From contig OU744721.1 of NCBI GenBank assembly GCA_916613615.1, positions 74,715,060 through 74,779,059 on the forward strand: a DNA stretch of 64,000 nt, given 5' to 3'. This document shows positions 1 to 11,461 of the stretch, one piece after another. The notes beneath the pieces were generated by a model, which was not told where the DNA came from, searched no databases, and was given only the letters and a program-made list of their open reading frames with translations. The position numbers and the translations under genes are program-made. The stretch's first letter is position 1; each line of letters starts with the position of its first letter. Origin of the DNA: Steromphala cineraria. Lineage: Eukaryota > Mollusca > Gastropoda > Trochida > Trochidae.

Positions 1-3000
1 TTCTGCTGCATGAATCTCAGCAGAAAAATGTCACCATTCATCTTTTCAACTCCTCACTTGGATGATTATAACCAAACTATATTTCATGCGAAAATAATTT
101 TTGGGACAACATTTCTGTGTGATGTTAGAAAACTCATTCCCTTCAAACAATTTCGAGCACTGTATTGTAGCAAGGTTATGTAACCAATATACCATTTGGT
201 TTTTTTTACAAAGATCAATATCAAACATTACAAAGATTATATCAGCATGTTTCATAAATATATTGTGCGCACAATCAATCCTTTTCTTTTCATTTGATAT
301 TAAGTGACAGATTTGGATGTTGATTGAATCAATAAACAGTTGTAACAAAAGTATTATAGACTAATAAATCTTGTAATCAAATGGCCTGCACATTGTACAT
401 GCAACTCTTTTGACTAATTATCACATCACGTTTGGTGTTCTTCACAAGGTGACAAGGACATTTATCAAGATGATTGTGGTCAAGCACAGTTGGATGTCAA
501 GCAAATGACGAATTCATGGTGACTGAATGAATCACGGTATCTCTCAATCAGTGCTGTATGACTATGCAGCTCGAATTGCCCCTACAGCGTGAACTGTTTT
601 GTGAACACGAACATAGCTCATCACCTTGGTTTGAATATAGCCATTGAATATATGACATTAGAATCTGAATAATCTATAATTCTAGTAATCTTCTTGTTAT
701 GAACTGACATTTTAATAATGTAACTAAGTTAAATATTCTATTCAATGAATTGCATTTGGAAAGCCAAACACGTTTTCCTTCCCATCTTTGACCAATTGAG
801 AAAGGTTTGGGAACAGCTTGTTTAGATACGAGAGTGAGGAGAATATTTATTTAATTGCTATGATATGATATTGCTACATGGGTTAGTATAGAGTTTATCA
901 TGTATTTCGGTTTCTTTGTTGAAAACAAAAATATAAAAGATCATAATTATTTGAACGCATTTCACATCTTTATACTGAAAAGTCACAAAGTGTTATATGT
1001 GAGCATAAGAGATAATATTTAATTTCATCTAAACACAGGAAATATATTTGGGACAAATTATGTACACATATTTTATTAGAAACATTTTTTGCTGACTTTT
1101 TCACAAACGTTTTATAGTTTCAAAAATATATGTTTTCATATTTGCTTAAATGAATTTTAGGACTAGAATAAACGTTCACCTAATTGTAAAGAAGGAAACC
1201 AAAGAAGCCTCATCAACATTCCGTCACCGTGTGACCTGTCAGACCTTGTTTGTCCTAGAAATAGGAAGCCTGACTAACAATCAGTAGGGGTGATTCTCAA
1301 TCAAGAGTAACCTCCCTCGAGACAGATGTCGTAAAGTCGGGAATAAGAACGTACTTGGTAGCACACTTAAACTGCTCTATATTTTGACCGATATATCTCC
1401 TTTCGCAACATCAATATCTACATTACAATTTTAAAAAATGTATATCATTTGTTATAATTTCTTATAACTTATAGTTAACATTCTGAATGAATCCCATATA
1501 AAACAGTGTTAAGTGGATATCCTCATCTAAAATGTTGATATTTTGAAAGCACATTTTGTTAATAACCACACTTATATTCAACTACAGGAGCTTCTAGTAA
1601 CTGAATCAAGTATTTTCTAACAGATTTTGGAGTAATAACAATTTAAAGGGCAAACTCATAAAAGACAACATATTGCAGCTGCAATGTTATTGGAAACTCA
1701 TTTTTGTACCTAAATAAAACTAAGAAGGGAACGATGTTTTAAATTCATCATGTCTATAACATGTTTTGAGTTCGTGTGATGGCCTTTTTTTACAGAGTTA
1801 GGCATCAATAAAGATATGGTTTTTAAATTAAAGCTGTATATTTGATACTGGTATCCCTCAAATATACACCTCAAATAACTATATTTCATTCTAAGCTAAC
1901 ATTTTGGCGAAATATTTGTTGTTGGTTAGAGATCATAGCTAATTTATTTGGTTTTCATATATGAGAAACTTTTTTGTAAATCAATATAAACTTTTCATTA
2001 AAGAAAGACACTGTAAATACATTGGTACAAGAAATGTAAAGTTCCATTACATATTCCCTCTATAGTATAGGCATAATAGTTTGTGATTCACCTTCTTGGA
2101 CACCTGAAACAAATCTTTTAAGGGATTTAGAAAAATCATTTTAAATAATATTCAGCATATTTCTGTATATTTCTTCAAACACCACACTTAGTGTTATGTG
2201 CCCACCCACGATGATACGGTAATACACCTAAAAACATTTAGGATCTGAGTTCCTAAGAAATATCTGTATACTGCCCTTTTGTTTATAAAAATGTAGAATT
2301 TTGTGTGAAAAAATATTTGGATATCCTTTGAAAATGAAATTGTAGACTATGATGTTTAACTAGATACAAATGTAATTCATTATATTTTAATAATTTACCA
2401 TGATATTATTAACGTTTGATGACATGTGTTGTATCAAGTCAGTCCCATCTTTTTAAAACAAGCGTTCAACTGCTTTTCCTCAAATCATCTTAATGTCATG
2501 CACCTCTTTTGGTAAAGTATTGGGGTACAAGCAATGACATTTGCCACATGTTAACATAAATTATAGCAGTGCAAGTGTTTGTCTACGGACTACAATGAAC
2601 ATTGTGATGTGTTAGTAATCGTCTTTGGCTTGTATAATTAGTGTTAGAAATGGTAGCCGGGTTACATTGACTTTGAAACTAATAGTGACTGTATTATTTC
2701 AGTAATAAACTGATACAGCCACAGATATTTAACATTTCACAAATTGATATAACACAGTATACCTTAGTCTAAAAGGTGTCTTGGTTCTATGCATGCTCGA
2801 GAAATAAATCAGATAATCAGTTTTTCATCAATTACTGAACTGCCATCATAGATTCCTATCAATCAAGAGTCAAGGAAGTGAATCATTATTATATTACATC
2901 ACGCTTGGTGACGCACAGACCCCTTACTGGGAGTGATTTTTAGCATGAATGCAATCAAGCGGTGACGGTCAAATGGCTATGTCGATAAAATATTGTTTAT

Positions 3001-3632
3001 TGATGAAATAAATAATCGTTACTCAGTCATTTTCTGAAAGCTACATTTTCACTGTACTATTAGTGTAAACATGCATGTTGGCTTCATGTTTAATTCGCAA
3101 TGCCGTAGCTATAGAAATTATATGTTTTTAACTAGAGGAGTTTCCTTAAGTTCAGTTTAAACAATAACATTACTTATATTGGCCACAAAGAGGGCGTTTT
3201 TTCCATATATTCATCATAGGTCCACATAAAAAAGGTCACAAGATTAATCTGAATACGTTTTGGATTACAATCAATCCCCAAGGTAGCTGAAAAAAAAGTC
3301 GCAGTATAAAGAAATATAGTCAGTATTTCAAGACACTTTTTTGTCACTGATGATAGATGGTTTGTATCAAGTGAAAAAGGTCAGTAAGGGATTTTATATT
3401 GAGTTCTCTTTTATTTCTACTGATGCACATCAGAGTTGCTTTCATGGTGCCCAAGACCTACATTAATAGTCACAACATATATCACATACACCGCAGTACC
3501 ATTAATGGAGGATTGATTGCAGGGAGAATTTTGTAAAATATATACTCATGTCAATGAAAATGGATAACCTAATTTGCAAATTAGAATGAACGATCACAAA
3601 TTGAACTCATTTCCATTCTAAGCGATGGGAAT
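1..3632. other. AT-rich intergenic sequence, no gene seen
   Basis: I see only short unrelated reading frames (up to about 100 codons on either strand), no recognisable protein motif, no tRNA-like B box and no long repeat. It may hold introns or regulatory DNA of a neighbouring gene, but nothing in the sequence shows this. Confidence 0.6.
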
Positions 3633-3658
3633 AGAAGAAGAAGAAGAAGAAGAAGAAG
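3633..3658 (+). repeat. (GAA)n microsatellite, tail of the LINE
   Basis: About eight GAA units lie directly beyond the LINE 3' end (TTC repeats on the element's own strand). Several CR1/L2/RTE-type LINEs end in a short tandem repeat instead of poly(A). Its position right after the AATAAA-containing 3' UTR suggests it is the element's tail. Confidence 0.75.
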
Positions 3659-3727
3659 GGTTTTATTTGCATAAAGGCCATAAGACCCATAGTACAAAAT
3701 GATACAGTTGTACATTTGAGTTACCAT

Positions 3728-4720
3728 TCAAGGTGCATTGTTAACAGGCGCAGAATATACATGGTTTAAGAAACTTACAAAATTGTTGATAATATTTAAG
3801 TCAGATGATGTACATATGCTATGAAGAGAAAGGTAATATCCATCGTTCGTTTTCGGAACTAAACGCTGACGCATGTCCTCGTAGCGTTTACAAGTATAAA
3901 CAACATGGCTTTCATCTTCAATAATATTACAGTGTTGACATAACACAATATCATCATAGCAAAAGGCGATACCTCTTCTAATATAGTTAATACCCAGTGA
4001 ATGATATCCTGATCTAAATAGTGTAAACAAACGCTTTGATCTATTTCCAATATTCAGTAATAAATACTTTTCACAGGTCAACATAGATTTATGCAAATTA
4101 TAGAAACACAGCAAAGGAGCATCTAAGGAAGAGTGCCAATCCTGCCTTAAGCAAGTATTAATTATTTCGGTAAACATACATAAGAACATGTCTACATCAC
4201 CAACATCTTGTGAAATCCAAGCAATACCAAAGCCAAAGTGAAATAACAGATCACTAATATGCCGAGCTCATGTGGGACGTTTCCTGAGAAAGCAAAAAAA
4301 TATATTTGATATGGATATCGACTTTGATCCATTCGTAATAACCTTAGCCAGTATTTAATACATTTGACAAAATAGACATTACTTAGTGGTATCCTCCCAC
4401 ATTCCCCATATGCAACTGCATTAGAATTTATCTGGAGCAAATATTTGCAAAACTTTCTATGAACTATTTCAATACTTTCCCTTTCCTTAAAACCCTATAT
4501 TTCAGCTCCATATGTTTTTATCAAAAATATGAACACCTTCATTAAGTGACATATCATATTTGCGAATAAATGATTTAATCGGCCACAGTGCCTTAGTAGC
4601 TTGATCTGATAACGTTTTACATGCCTTTGTCCAAATCAATTTGGGAGTTATCACAAGTCCTAAATATTTATAGAAATTGACAGTTTCCATTTGAGTACCA
4701 TTATAAAACCATTGTTCGTG
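3728..4720 (-). pseudogene. LINE ORF2 reverse transcriptase, C-terminal remnant
   Basis: Minus-strand frames carry pieces typical of the C-terminal third of LINE ORF2. First is VNFYKYLGLVITPKLIWTKA (thumb/post-RT segment, about 4625-4690). Next is YGAEI-stop-GFKERESIE, where a Trp codon appears to have become TAG near 4490. Then come YGECGRIPLSN and IKYWLRLLRMDQSRYPYQ (about 4300-4400). The end is a Cys/His knuckle (CQHCN..EDESHVVYTCKRYEDMRQ, about 3830-3940). There is a frame change after FDK near 4520 and another near 4250-4300, where the true frame runs on as FHFGFGIAWISQDVGDVDM into the 153-codon open stretch at 3728-4189. No catalytic RT motif remains, so it is dead. The family assignment rests on the conserved phrases alone. 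Confidence 0.8.
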
Positions 4721-4725
4721 TCTTG

Positions 4726-5307
4726 ATTATTTCTTCTGGAATAGTTCTCACTTTTATCAAGTTTAGCCTCCAATGCAGTAATTGTGGATGATTGATTCGT
4801 TACTATATTTCTAAGATCCTGATTTTCCTTTTGCATTTCTTCCAACTTATCATTTAATTTAACGTTGTTTTGGTCTACAGTGTTTTTCAATGCCGTTAAC
4901 ATTTTACTCATAGACGATATTGTTTTGTTCAAAGCATCAAACTGGCCTGTCAGGGCTTGTATGGATTCACTCACGCTTTGGTCCGCTTCCATGTCCGTGT
5001 CCGGCTGGGATCCTTTCCCCCTAGTATTTGGCTTAGGAGGACCCGGGTTGGATTCGACGTCACCCGAAAGTAGAAGTCGCCATATTTGATCAAATGTAAA
5101 CAATGTCGAATCGGTGCAGCTCGCTTCGCATGTGCACATACTTGAATTTTCTCTACAATTCTTAAAATTGTCGTACTGGGTAGGTTTGATAGAGTGTGTC
5201 TGAACTGCATACTGTGCACCCGCAGACAGTGACTCAAAAGCAGAATTACAGTCAGTGTAAGCCCAACTGGGTACAGCCTGTAAGTCATGTTCATGCCGGG
5301 CGTCCAT
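4726..5307 (-). pseudogene. LINE ORF1 N-terminal part with intact 2A-like peptide, truncated
   Basis: The frame opens at the ATG at 5307. Residues 1-70 have no recognised domain and are Cys-rich around 51-64. Residues 71-90 form a 2A-like sequence ending SGDVESNPGP. A low-complexity linker covers 91-118. Residues about 119-187 look like a coiled coil, with heptad-spaced L/I/V and many K/E/Q. The phrase SENYSRRNN at 186-194 is the usual entry to the RNA-recognition domain of LINE ORF1, but the sequence then jumps into late RT sequence in another frame. The RNA-binding half of ORF1 is therefore missing. In functional LINEs such proteins bind the element RNA, and here only the front half is legible. 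Confidence 0.8.
5038..5097 (-). other. 2A-like ribosome-skipping motif
   Basis: Codons 71-90 of the ORF1 remnant end in D83-V-E-S-N-P-G-P90, matching the D-V/I-E-x-N-P-G-P consensus, preceded by the usual Leu-rich stretch (RLLLSG). In known 2A peptides the ribosome skips the bond between the last Gly and Pro, here G89/P90, giving two products. 2A-like sequences near the start of ORF1 are established for several non-LTR elements of marine invertebrates. The motif is intact although the element is broken. Confidence 0.85.
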
Positions 5308-5520
5308 GTTGTCTCGCCCGTGTACCTGCTCACATGTTAAACCTGCCTGTGCCCCCTAGGTATTTTAAAACACCAAATTCTGCTCCTCCAACTGACCACA
5401 TCAATCCCCATTCTTCTTAAAACGTATTTTGTCCTGAGGAATATGCACTACAACGGTGTGACATAGAAAAAAAGTATTTTTTTCTCCCGCGATGTCGACA
5501 CCGTGTCTACTCATTCAGGG
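5308..5520 (-). promoter_or_regulatory. Probable 5' leader of the 2A LINE
   Basis: This stretch lies directly upstream of the ORF1 start on the minus strand and contains no long frame. LINEs of this type carry an internal promoter in the 5' UTR. No core element is evident here, and the outer limit near 5520 is a guess based on where the more GC-rich composition ends. Confidence 0.35.
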
Positions 5521-8500
5521 GCAGGTAACTCTCCAAAATGGACATTATCATCTTCTCTTGTTAAGCCAAAAGAGGCATGAATATTTAACACATACTTAAG
5601 TGATACCGGAATAACAGTTTATTGATTAAAAATCAATACTTACTCAATCATTGTCATTAGATAAAGACACAATTTGATCATTGTTTCTTAACCACTAAAA
5701 TGTATTTCACTAAAACTTAACAATATCACATTACCAATTGTTGTTTTCAAATTTTGGATTGTGAAAAATATGAAAATGAAACTTCCAGGAATATACACTA
5801 TGATAATTATTACAGCCTCCTTAGGTGAAATTTATGTGTCTTTATGACTAAACATTTTTAAACCAAGAGACGACTTTGACGATGTATCAAACTTTTCATT
5901 TGTGACAATGGCATTAATACTCATAAGGTCTGTATAACCTCAAAAATTGAACTTTTGTTATGTGTTATTGCTATTGAATTTAATGCAGTTGACTAGTTTT
6001 GGTATATACATTATTTCGTTCTCCATATTTTTAAACCACTGAATGTTTACAATAACACATTAAGCCGAAGCTCACATCCATTAAACATAGGTATTCACAA
6101 TCTATCTGAATTTTGAAAAATTACAATGAACCTACAGTGAATATAGGTAAATAATCGTAAAAGTAGGGAGAACACATAATTCATTTGCTATCTACTTTTG
6201 TTTCACACACCATAATATCTATGGAAGATAATTGTATTCCTTCCTAGATAGAACCCCCTTAGGAAATAAACAGTCTCTGATCCTTCTTGAAATGACTTTA
6301 CATTGTCCCGTTGAGATCAACTTCATGGGGGCGAAAGCTTTTTCTGTACTGCTATGGTAAACCTATTTACAAGCTGTTTCCCCAAAGCATATAAGTAATT
6401 GCGGAATTTATCCTTTGTGATCGTAACGCAGATCATGTCAAATACTTTTGGAACCAGGTATAATAAACGTAATGACACTACAGCACCGTGTGTTATATAT
6501 AAGTTGTCATCTCAATTATGATTACCAACAAAGGTTGATAAACAGGACCAACATTATATCATGAAGAAATTGGTATAATATTCAGTTTAAATGTACGTTA
6601 AATAGTTTAAGATATAAAAACGTTAATTCTAGGCTGATGAGTAGAGAAAAGGCGCATATCAGTTAAAAAAAACTTTCTAACTGCTATGTTGATTAAGACA
6701 TCTGCCTTTTGAGGGTAAACGATAATGTTACCCAGGCAGAAAGGATGAGATATGAAAAGAAGATGTCCATGACATGACATATGTGTATATATATATGTAA
6801 AACAAATATTATAAGACTTACTGAAGTCAATAAAACAATGAATTGCTGTCGTCATTGAGGCTTCAGGTTTCTGAATGCTAGGCGTGAATACTTCATAGAA
6901 GTAGTTGTCTTGAGCAAGCTTGAAAAAGGCTTAGAACTTATATTAAGCCATTTCATTGATTCGAGTGAGTCCATTATACTTTGTCAGAGTTGCTATCATA
7001 TCATAATGGTGAGTTCAACCCACCAATCGACAACAACACTTATGACTTTGTTACTTAGGAACATAAAGCATATAATTTGCAGCTAATGACTGCCAACTTT
7101 CGGTAATACCGCTATCGCCTGGACACTATGTCATTGCCCAGGCCTTTACGCATTCCCTATTAAACGCATTCCCTATTAAACGGTAGATTATACGTTTTAG
7201 AGTTATATATGACTCATTAGGGAAAACCGTAATCCCTGGAGTAATTATTGACATTGAATTGGTTATATCTTTTCTCCATGATGTCAGTTTAATACAGTCG
7301 CATCTGCATTGAGCATCTTAGCACTGCAACTTGAATGATGATAATTGACCCTCTGTTGTGATTAATGTACTTATGATAGGGCGTTAAAAATGTTGTTAAG
7401 CTGTTTGGCATACACTTTAAAACACGCAGACAGGAGTTGAAAGAGAGTTAGAGATGACATTGTCTTCTCCCTATCTGCATGATTTCTTCATTTTACACTT
7501 CCGAGTTACAGTTGAAAATGGTGTTAAGTTGTTTAAGTTACTGTACAGTGCCTACCAAACGGCCCTACTGCGCATTGAGCATGTCTTAGGACATGGAAAA
7601 GACGCCCTATAAATATCCACATTATAATTTATTATATTTTTGTGCAATCGTTGTAAGGGACAAGTTCCATGCCATACACGTCCAATGGATAATAAAAAAA
7701 ATATGTTTCAATATCTTGTAATGTCGAAAAATCACATATGGGGGTGGTCTTTCAAAGCCTTCACACACGGGATAAATCATACGCTTTTCAATGATGCTGA
7801 AACCAATGCCAAAACCTTCTTAAGTAATCCTTGCATTCTGTTTATACTCGTCACCCTCGATAGCTACACTTATAGTTCTGCTAGACTTCAGTTCATTGAG
7901 GCATTAATTTACTTTACATATCACGAATGTCAGATGAGGCTACTCATAAAACTGAAACTGAACCTCTGCACAAATACTAGTATGATTTTGTATGCAAATG
8001 AAATGATTTTTGTCACCGGATTCAAGATCGGTAATGATAAGATAATAGGTTTATCACAGCATATTGCTTTGATGCACACAGGGTTTATTTTTAAGAAAGC
8101 ATTACATAGAGAAACATTTGTTATGCATTTATTGCCATGTTCCATACACAAGAAAATGTTTTAGTTTTAGTTTTGACATTCCAGATTAAAATATATGGTA
8201 AGAAATAGAACTACAAGGTAACTAAATACTCCCAAGAGAGTCTGGTCATGTTCGGCCAAAAAAACATAAATCAAAGACAGATGTAATTCACTTGCCTAAT
8301 CTCAAAGGACCAGGAAAATCGTCTTTCACATGAGGATTTCATCTTTATTTGCATTTTTTGCTTTTGTCAACATAATATTGTGAAATGATTTATATCAAAC
8401 CAAAAATGTAAAATTGTTATTCAATGTTCTTGAATGTTCGACATTTCCATATTGACTTTGCTTGCAACACTGTTATTTTATCTTCAAATAAAACGACCAT

Positions 8501-11092
8501 CGTCATGCCTCTTGTATGATGTAAACATATAGACAGTTATTGGCTACTGTAACACTCTTATGTTGTCTTTGAAATCATAAAGCGAACGTATCAAAATCTC
8601 GCTCAGTCAGTTATCCAAACGTGTAGCTTACGAGTTTCAAACATGTACTGTGTGGACAAACACATTACGAGAATCAAATTGTTTTACTTCCAACTCTGAA
8701 ATTAAAGGGACTTATTTAGTTCAAAATCAAATTTGAAATCAAAATTACATGCAAAATCAAATGACAGCAAATTGACAAAACCTTTTTAGAAGATTAATTA
8801 TTTCTTTTTTGAATATCAGTAGGAGATCGCAATCAAAATTTTACCCTAACAAAATGATGACAAGATCTTGACAACTACATCCTTGGTACTTGGCTACACA
8901 TTGAATTTCTTATTTATGCATTCAATTATGTTTACTAAAATGGTCTTGTTCTGTTTTCTGATTTTGAATCCTCAAATGACTTTCTATAAATTCCTAATCG
9001 TGTGATTGATTTTGCTAGATATATAAAGGCAGTCATCTTTTTAAAAAATTATACTTTTCCTTGTACGAGTTTGCAAAACTTATTGTTTTTCTAGTTAATA
9101 ATGTGCAGACAATTTAAGATGTTCATAATGTTTATGGCGTGTTGAATCGTTTGGTACTGTATCAACGAGAAAAGTCTGAAATCACTATGCAGAAAATTTA
9201 ATTGCGAAATCAAATTATATTGACTCTAAATTTTGTCCTCTCAATTGTTCTGTCTATCCTATTTCAATGGTAATCAATGGACTGCTTGAGTGGCATTCTA
9301 TCAGAAAGGCAAGGTTGTCCATTCATAGAATGTGGTGTGTCTTCTCTTTCTTAAAACTCAATGTCTTGTAATCAATATGTTACTAAAGGTCAAGGGAAAC
9401 ACATCCATACTAATTTGGTATTAGTGTAAATTTGAAACAACTTACTTCGATTTTTGAAGTACAATACATGAGAACATGGGTGATTTTGTAAGTAATGGCC
9501 TTTTTAAGAAGCTTTCCAGTCCCTCTAAAGCCCCTTTCAACCATTAGCCATTATGATGGATTGGGAGATAGAAAAGTCCTTCCTGTAGCCATATTCCATG
9601 TTGATGTTAGTAGCTAATGTTGTATTGCTTTTCTTTGTTGTATAACTGTTGAAAAGAGATATATGAAGTATATGTACATGTATATATTTCATGGAACAGA
9701 CCTCATTAAAATTAATTAGTTGAGAATAACTGATTGTTTCTAACAGCACAACAACATAAACAATTTGTTTATGCTCAGGGACTACAGTATATGAAGGTAT
9801 AATTTGGCAAAAAAAGGCAATGTTGCGAGTGGATCAGACAAACTATTATTTACGAAGGTGCAAAGAAAGTAATGATAAATGGTAATGGCGTTTGATAAGC
9901 ATAACACAACATTGAAATTGAAGTGTTACACATATAATACCTTTTTTGAGGTGTCCATCAAAGTTCAATTTAGACCATCATCAAACAAATCTGTCATCAA
10001 GCAAAACTGTTTGGTCGTAGGGGTCGACACTTAAGATATATCTTTTAAAATGTCAAGATAAATGCACATTTTTGCATGACAGTTATCAAAAGGCAATTTT
10101 TAAAAGTATTTAACGCTACATGTTTGCATTAGCGCTTTAGGTGTCGGTTGAAACACGAAATACGAAATACATACACAAGCATTAATATGTATATCAATAT
10201 TTGAGGCTACGCATATCATCAAGTTTTAGTGTGGGATATACACCATACAGTTAATGATTGATCATTGAAAATTCGTCACTCTATTGTACTCAACAAATTG
10301 AATTTCCTGATTAAGTGGCGAATTCCGTGTGTATGTATCTAGTCAGATAAAATTACGCCCAGTGATGCCTTTTCTCTTGGTTTTCATGTAATTGTTCATT
10401 TTTCACCGCCACAGGCCACGATAAGCCAAAGAGGCCACCAGAGCTATTATTAATAATCCTCACTAGTCAAGGGATATGTAGCTTGCCAGTTTGCTGGATG
10501 CAACTTCAATACAGATTGTAGTTCACGTAATCATATTAATATTTTTCTTTCATGATCAAAATTATCATCAATATTTCTACTACAAAAAAAGAATGTTCAA
10601 TCCGATTAGAAATATCCAAAATGGGGAAATGTCCCTTTATTAACATCCTGTCTCAGGTTACGAACGCTACGCTAACTCCACTAATCTGTACCCTGGGCTC
10701 AGAAGCTAGATTCGCTATCAGTTGCTAGAATTCTTTTGCAGAAACTAAAACTTAAAATTAGAAATTCAAACAAACAGACAGAATGAATGTTTGACAATTA
10801 CGTTAATGCAATTGATTCAGCTTTAGAATATGTAAAACCGTAAATCAATAAACATTTATATGGTTAACTCAAGAGAATTTTAAAGTCAGATTTTATGCAA
10901 TGTTATTGCCAAGATCAAGTACATGTAGCAATAAAAAGATATTTTTACAGTAAATAGTAAAGATCTAAAGGCCGGGTCAAGTTAAAAATTCACTTCACGC
11001 AATACAGTGGGTTCCTCCTCATAACAATTCTTGTTGATTGTCAATTGATTTTCGTCACTTTCGGTATATATTGATACAGTTAACATAACATC
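5521..11092. other. AT-rich intergenic sequence, no gene seen
   Basis: The longest open frame (7640-8164, plus, 174 codons) shows no motif I recognise and has no supporting signals. I treat it as chance. A 16-bp direct duplication (CGCATTCCCTATTAAA) sits around 7148-7181. Otherwise no repeats, tRNAs or conserved coding were seen. Confidence 0.55.
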
Positions 11093-11461
11093 TTAAAGGG
11101 GCAGTAGCACGTTTTTTTATAATTTTATATTTCAAAATGTTCACTGATAATTGTAAGTAATTGCTAAATGTATTATTTTGACAATGTCAAAAATTTCATT
11201 ACACACACCATCAACCATAGTCAGAGGACAAAGTATTAAGATTCACATTAAATCCATTGGCGGCCATTTTATGTGAACACCTTTAGTTCATTTTGTGTTA
11301 GAAAAGGGAATCGCATGGCTAAACTTTACATTATATATTTGAATTATTACTGCTCCATTTAGTTTAAATACATTGTCTTTCAATTGGAACAATTAATTTT
11401 CATTTTCCTGACATCACCTTATACAATGTATTTCCCCTAAAACGTGCTACTGCCCCTTTAA
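11093..11461. mobile_element. MITE with 23-bp terminal inverted repeats and TTAA flanks
   Basis: The sequence begins TTAAAGGGGCAGTAGCACG and ends with its perfect inverse (CGTGCTACTGCCCCTTTAA). The inverted repeats match over 23 bp counting the TTAA on each side, and the whole is 369 bp. The interior is AT-rich and non-coding. TTAA as the duplicated target is typical of piggyBac-type transposases, but the inner end AGGGGCAG does not start with the usual CCC, so the superfamily is not certain. Confidence 0.8.

Larger units (their letters stand above)
3633..5520 (-). mobile_element. Degenerate non-LTR retrotransposon (LINE) with 2A-like motif, internally deleted
   Basis: Read on the minus strand, this holds a 5' leader (about 5308-5520), the start of ORF1 (ATG at 5307), an abrupt switch to the late reverse-transcriptase region near 4715-4726, RT C-terminal fragments to 3728, and a 3' end with AATAAA just before a TTC microsatellite tail. 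A full element would have the rest of ORF1, the endonuclease and the RT catalytic core between these parts. All are missing, so this is an internally deleted copy. The 5' boundary is uncertain. I did not find a clear target-site duplication. Confidence 0.8.

Noticed and set aside
4971..5420. Other frames over the LINE 5' region (120 codons minus, 74 codons plus)
   Set aside because: They are shadows of the ORF1 frame, which alone carries the 2A motif, coiled coil and SRRNN landmark.
7115..7145. Short inverted repeat GCCTGG...CCAGGC as a hairpin RNA
   Set aside because: Only a 6-bp stem with a 16-nt loop and no further conservation. Such pairs arise often by chance.
7640..8164. 174-codon open frame, the longest outside the repeats
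   Set aside because: No recognisable domain and no supporting context. Composition follows the AT-rich surroundings, so a chance frame is the simpler reading.
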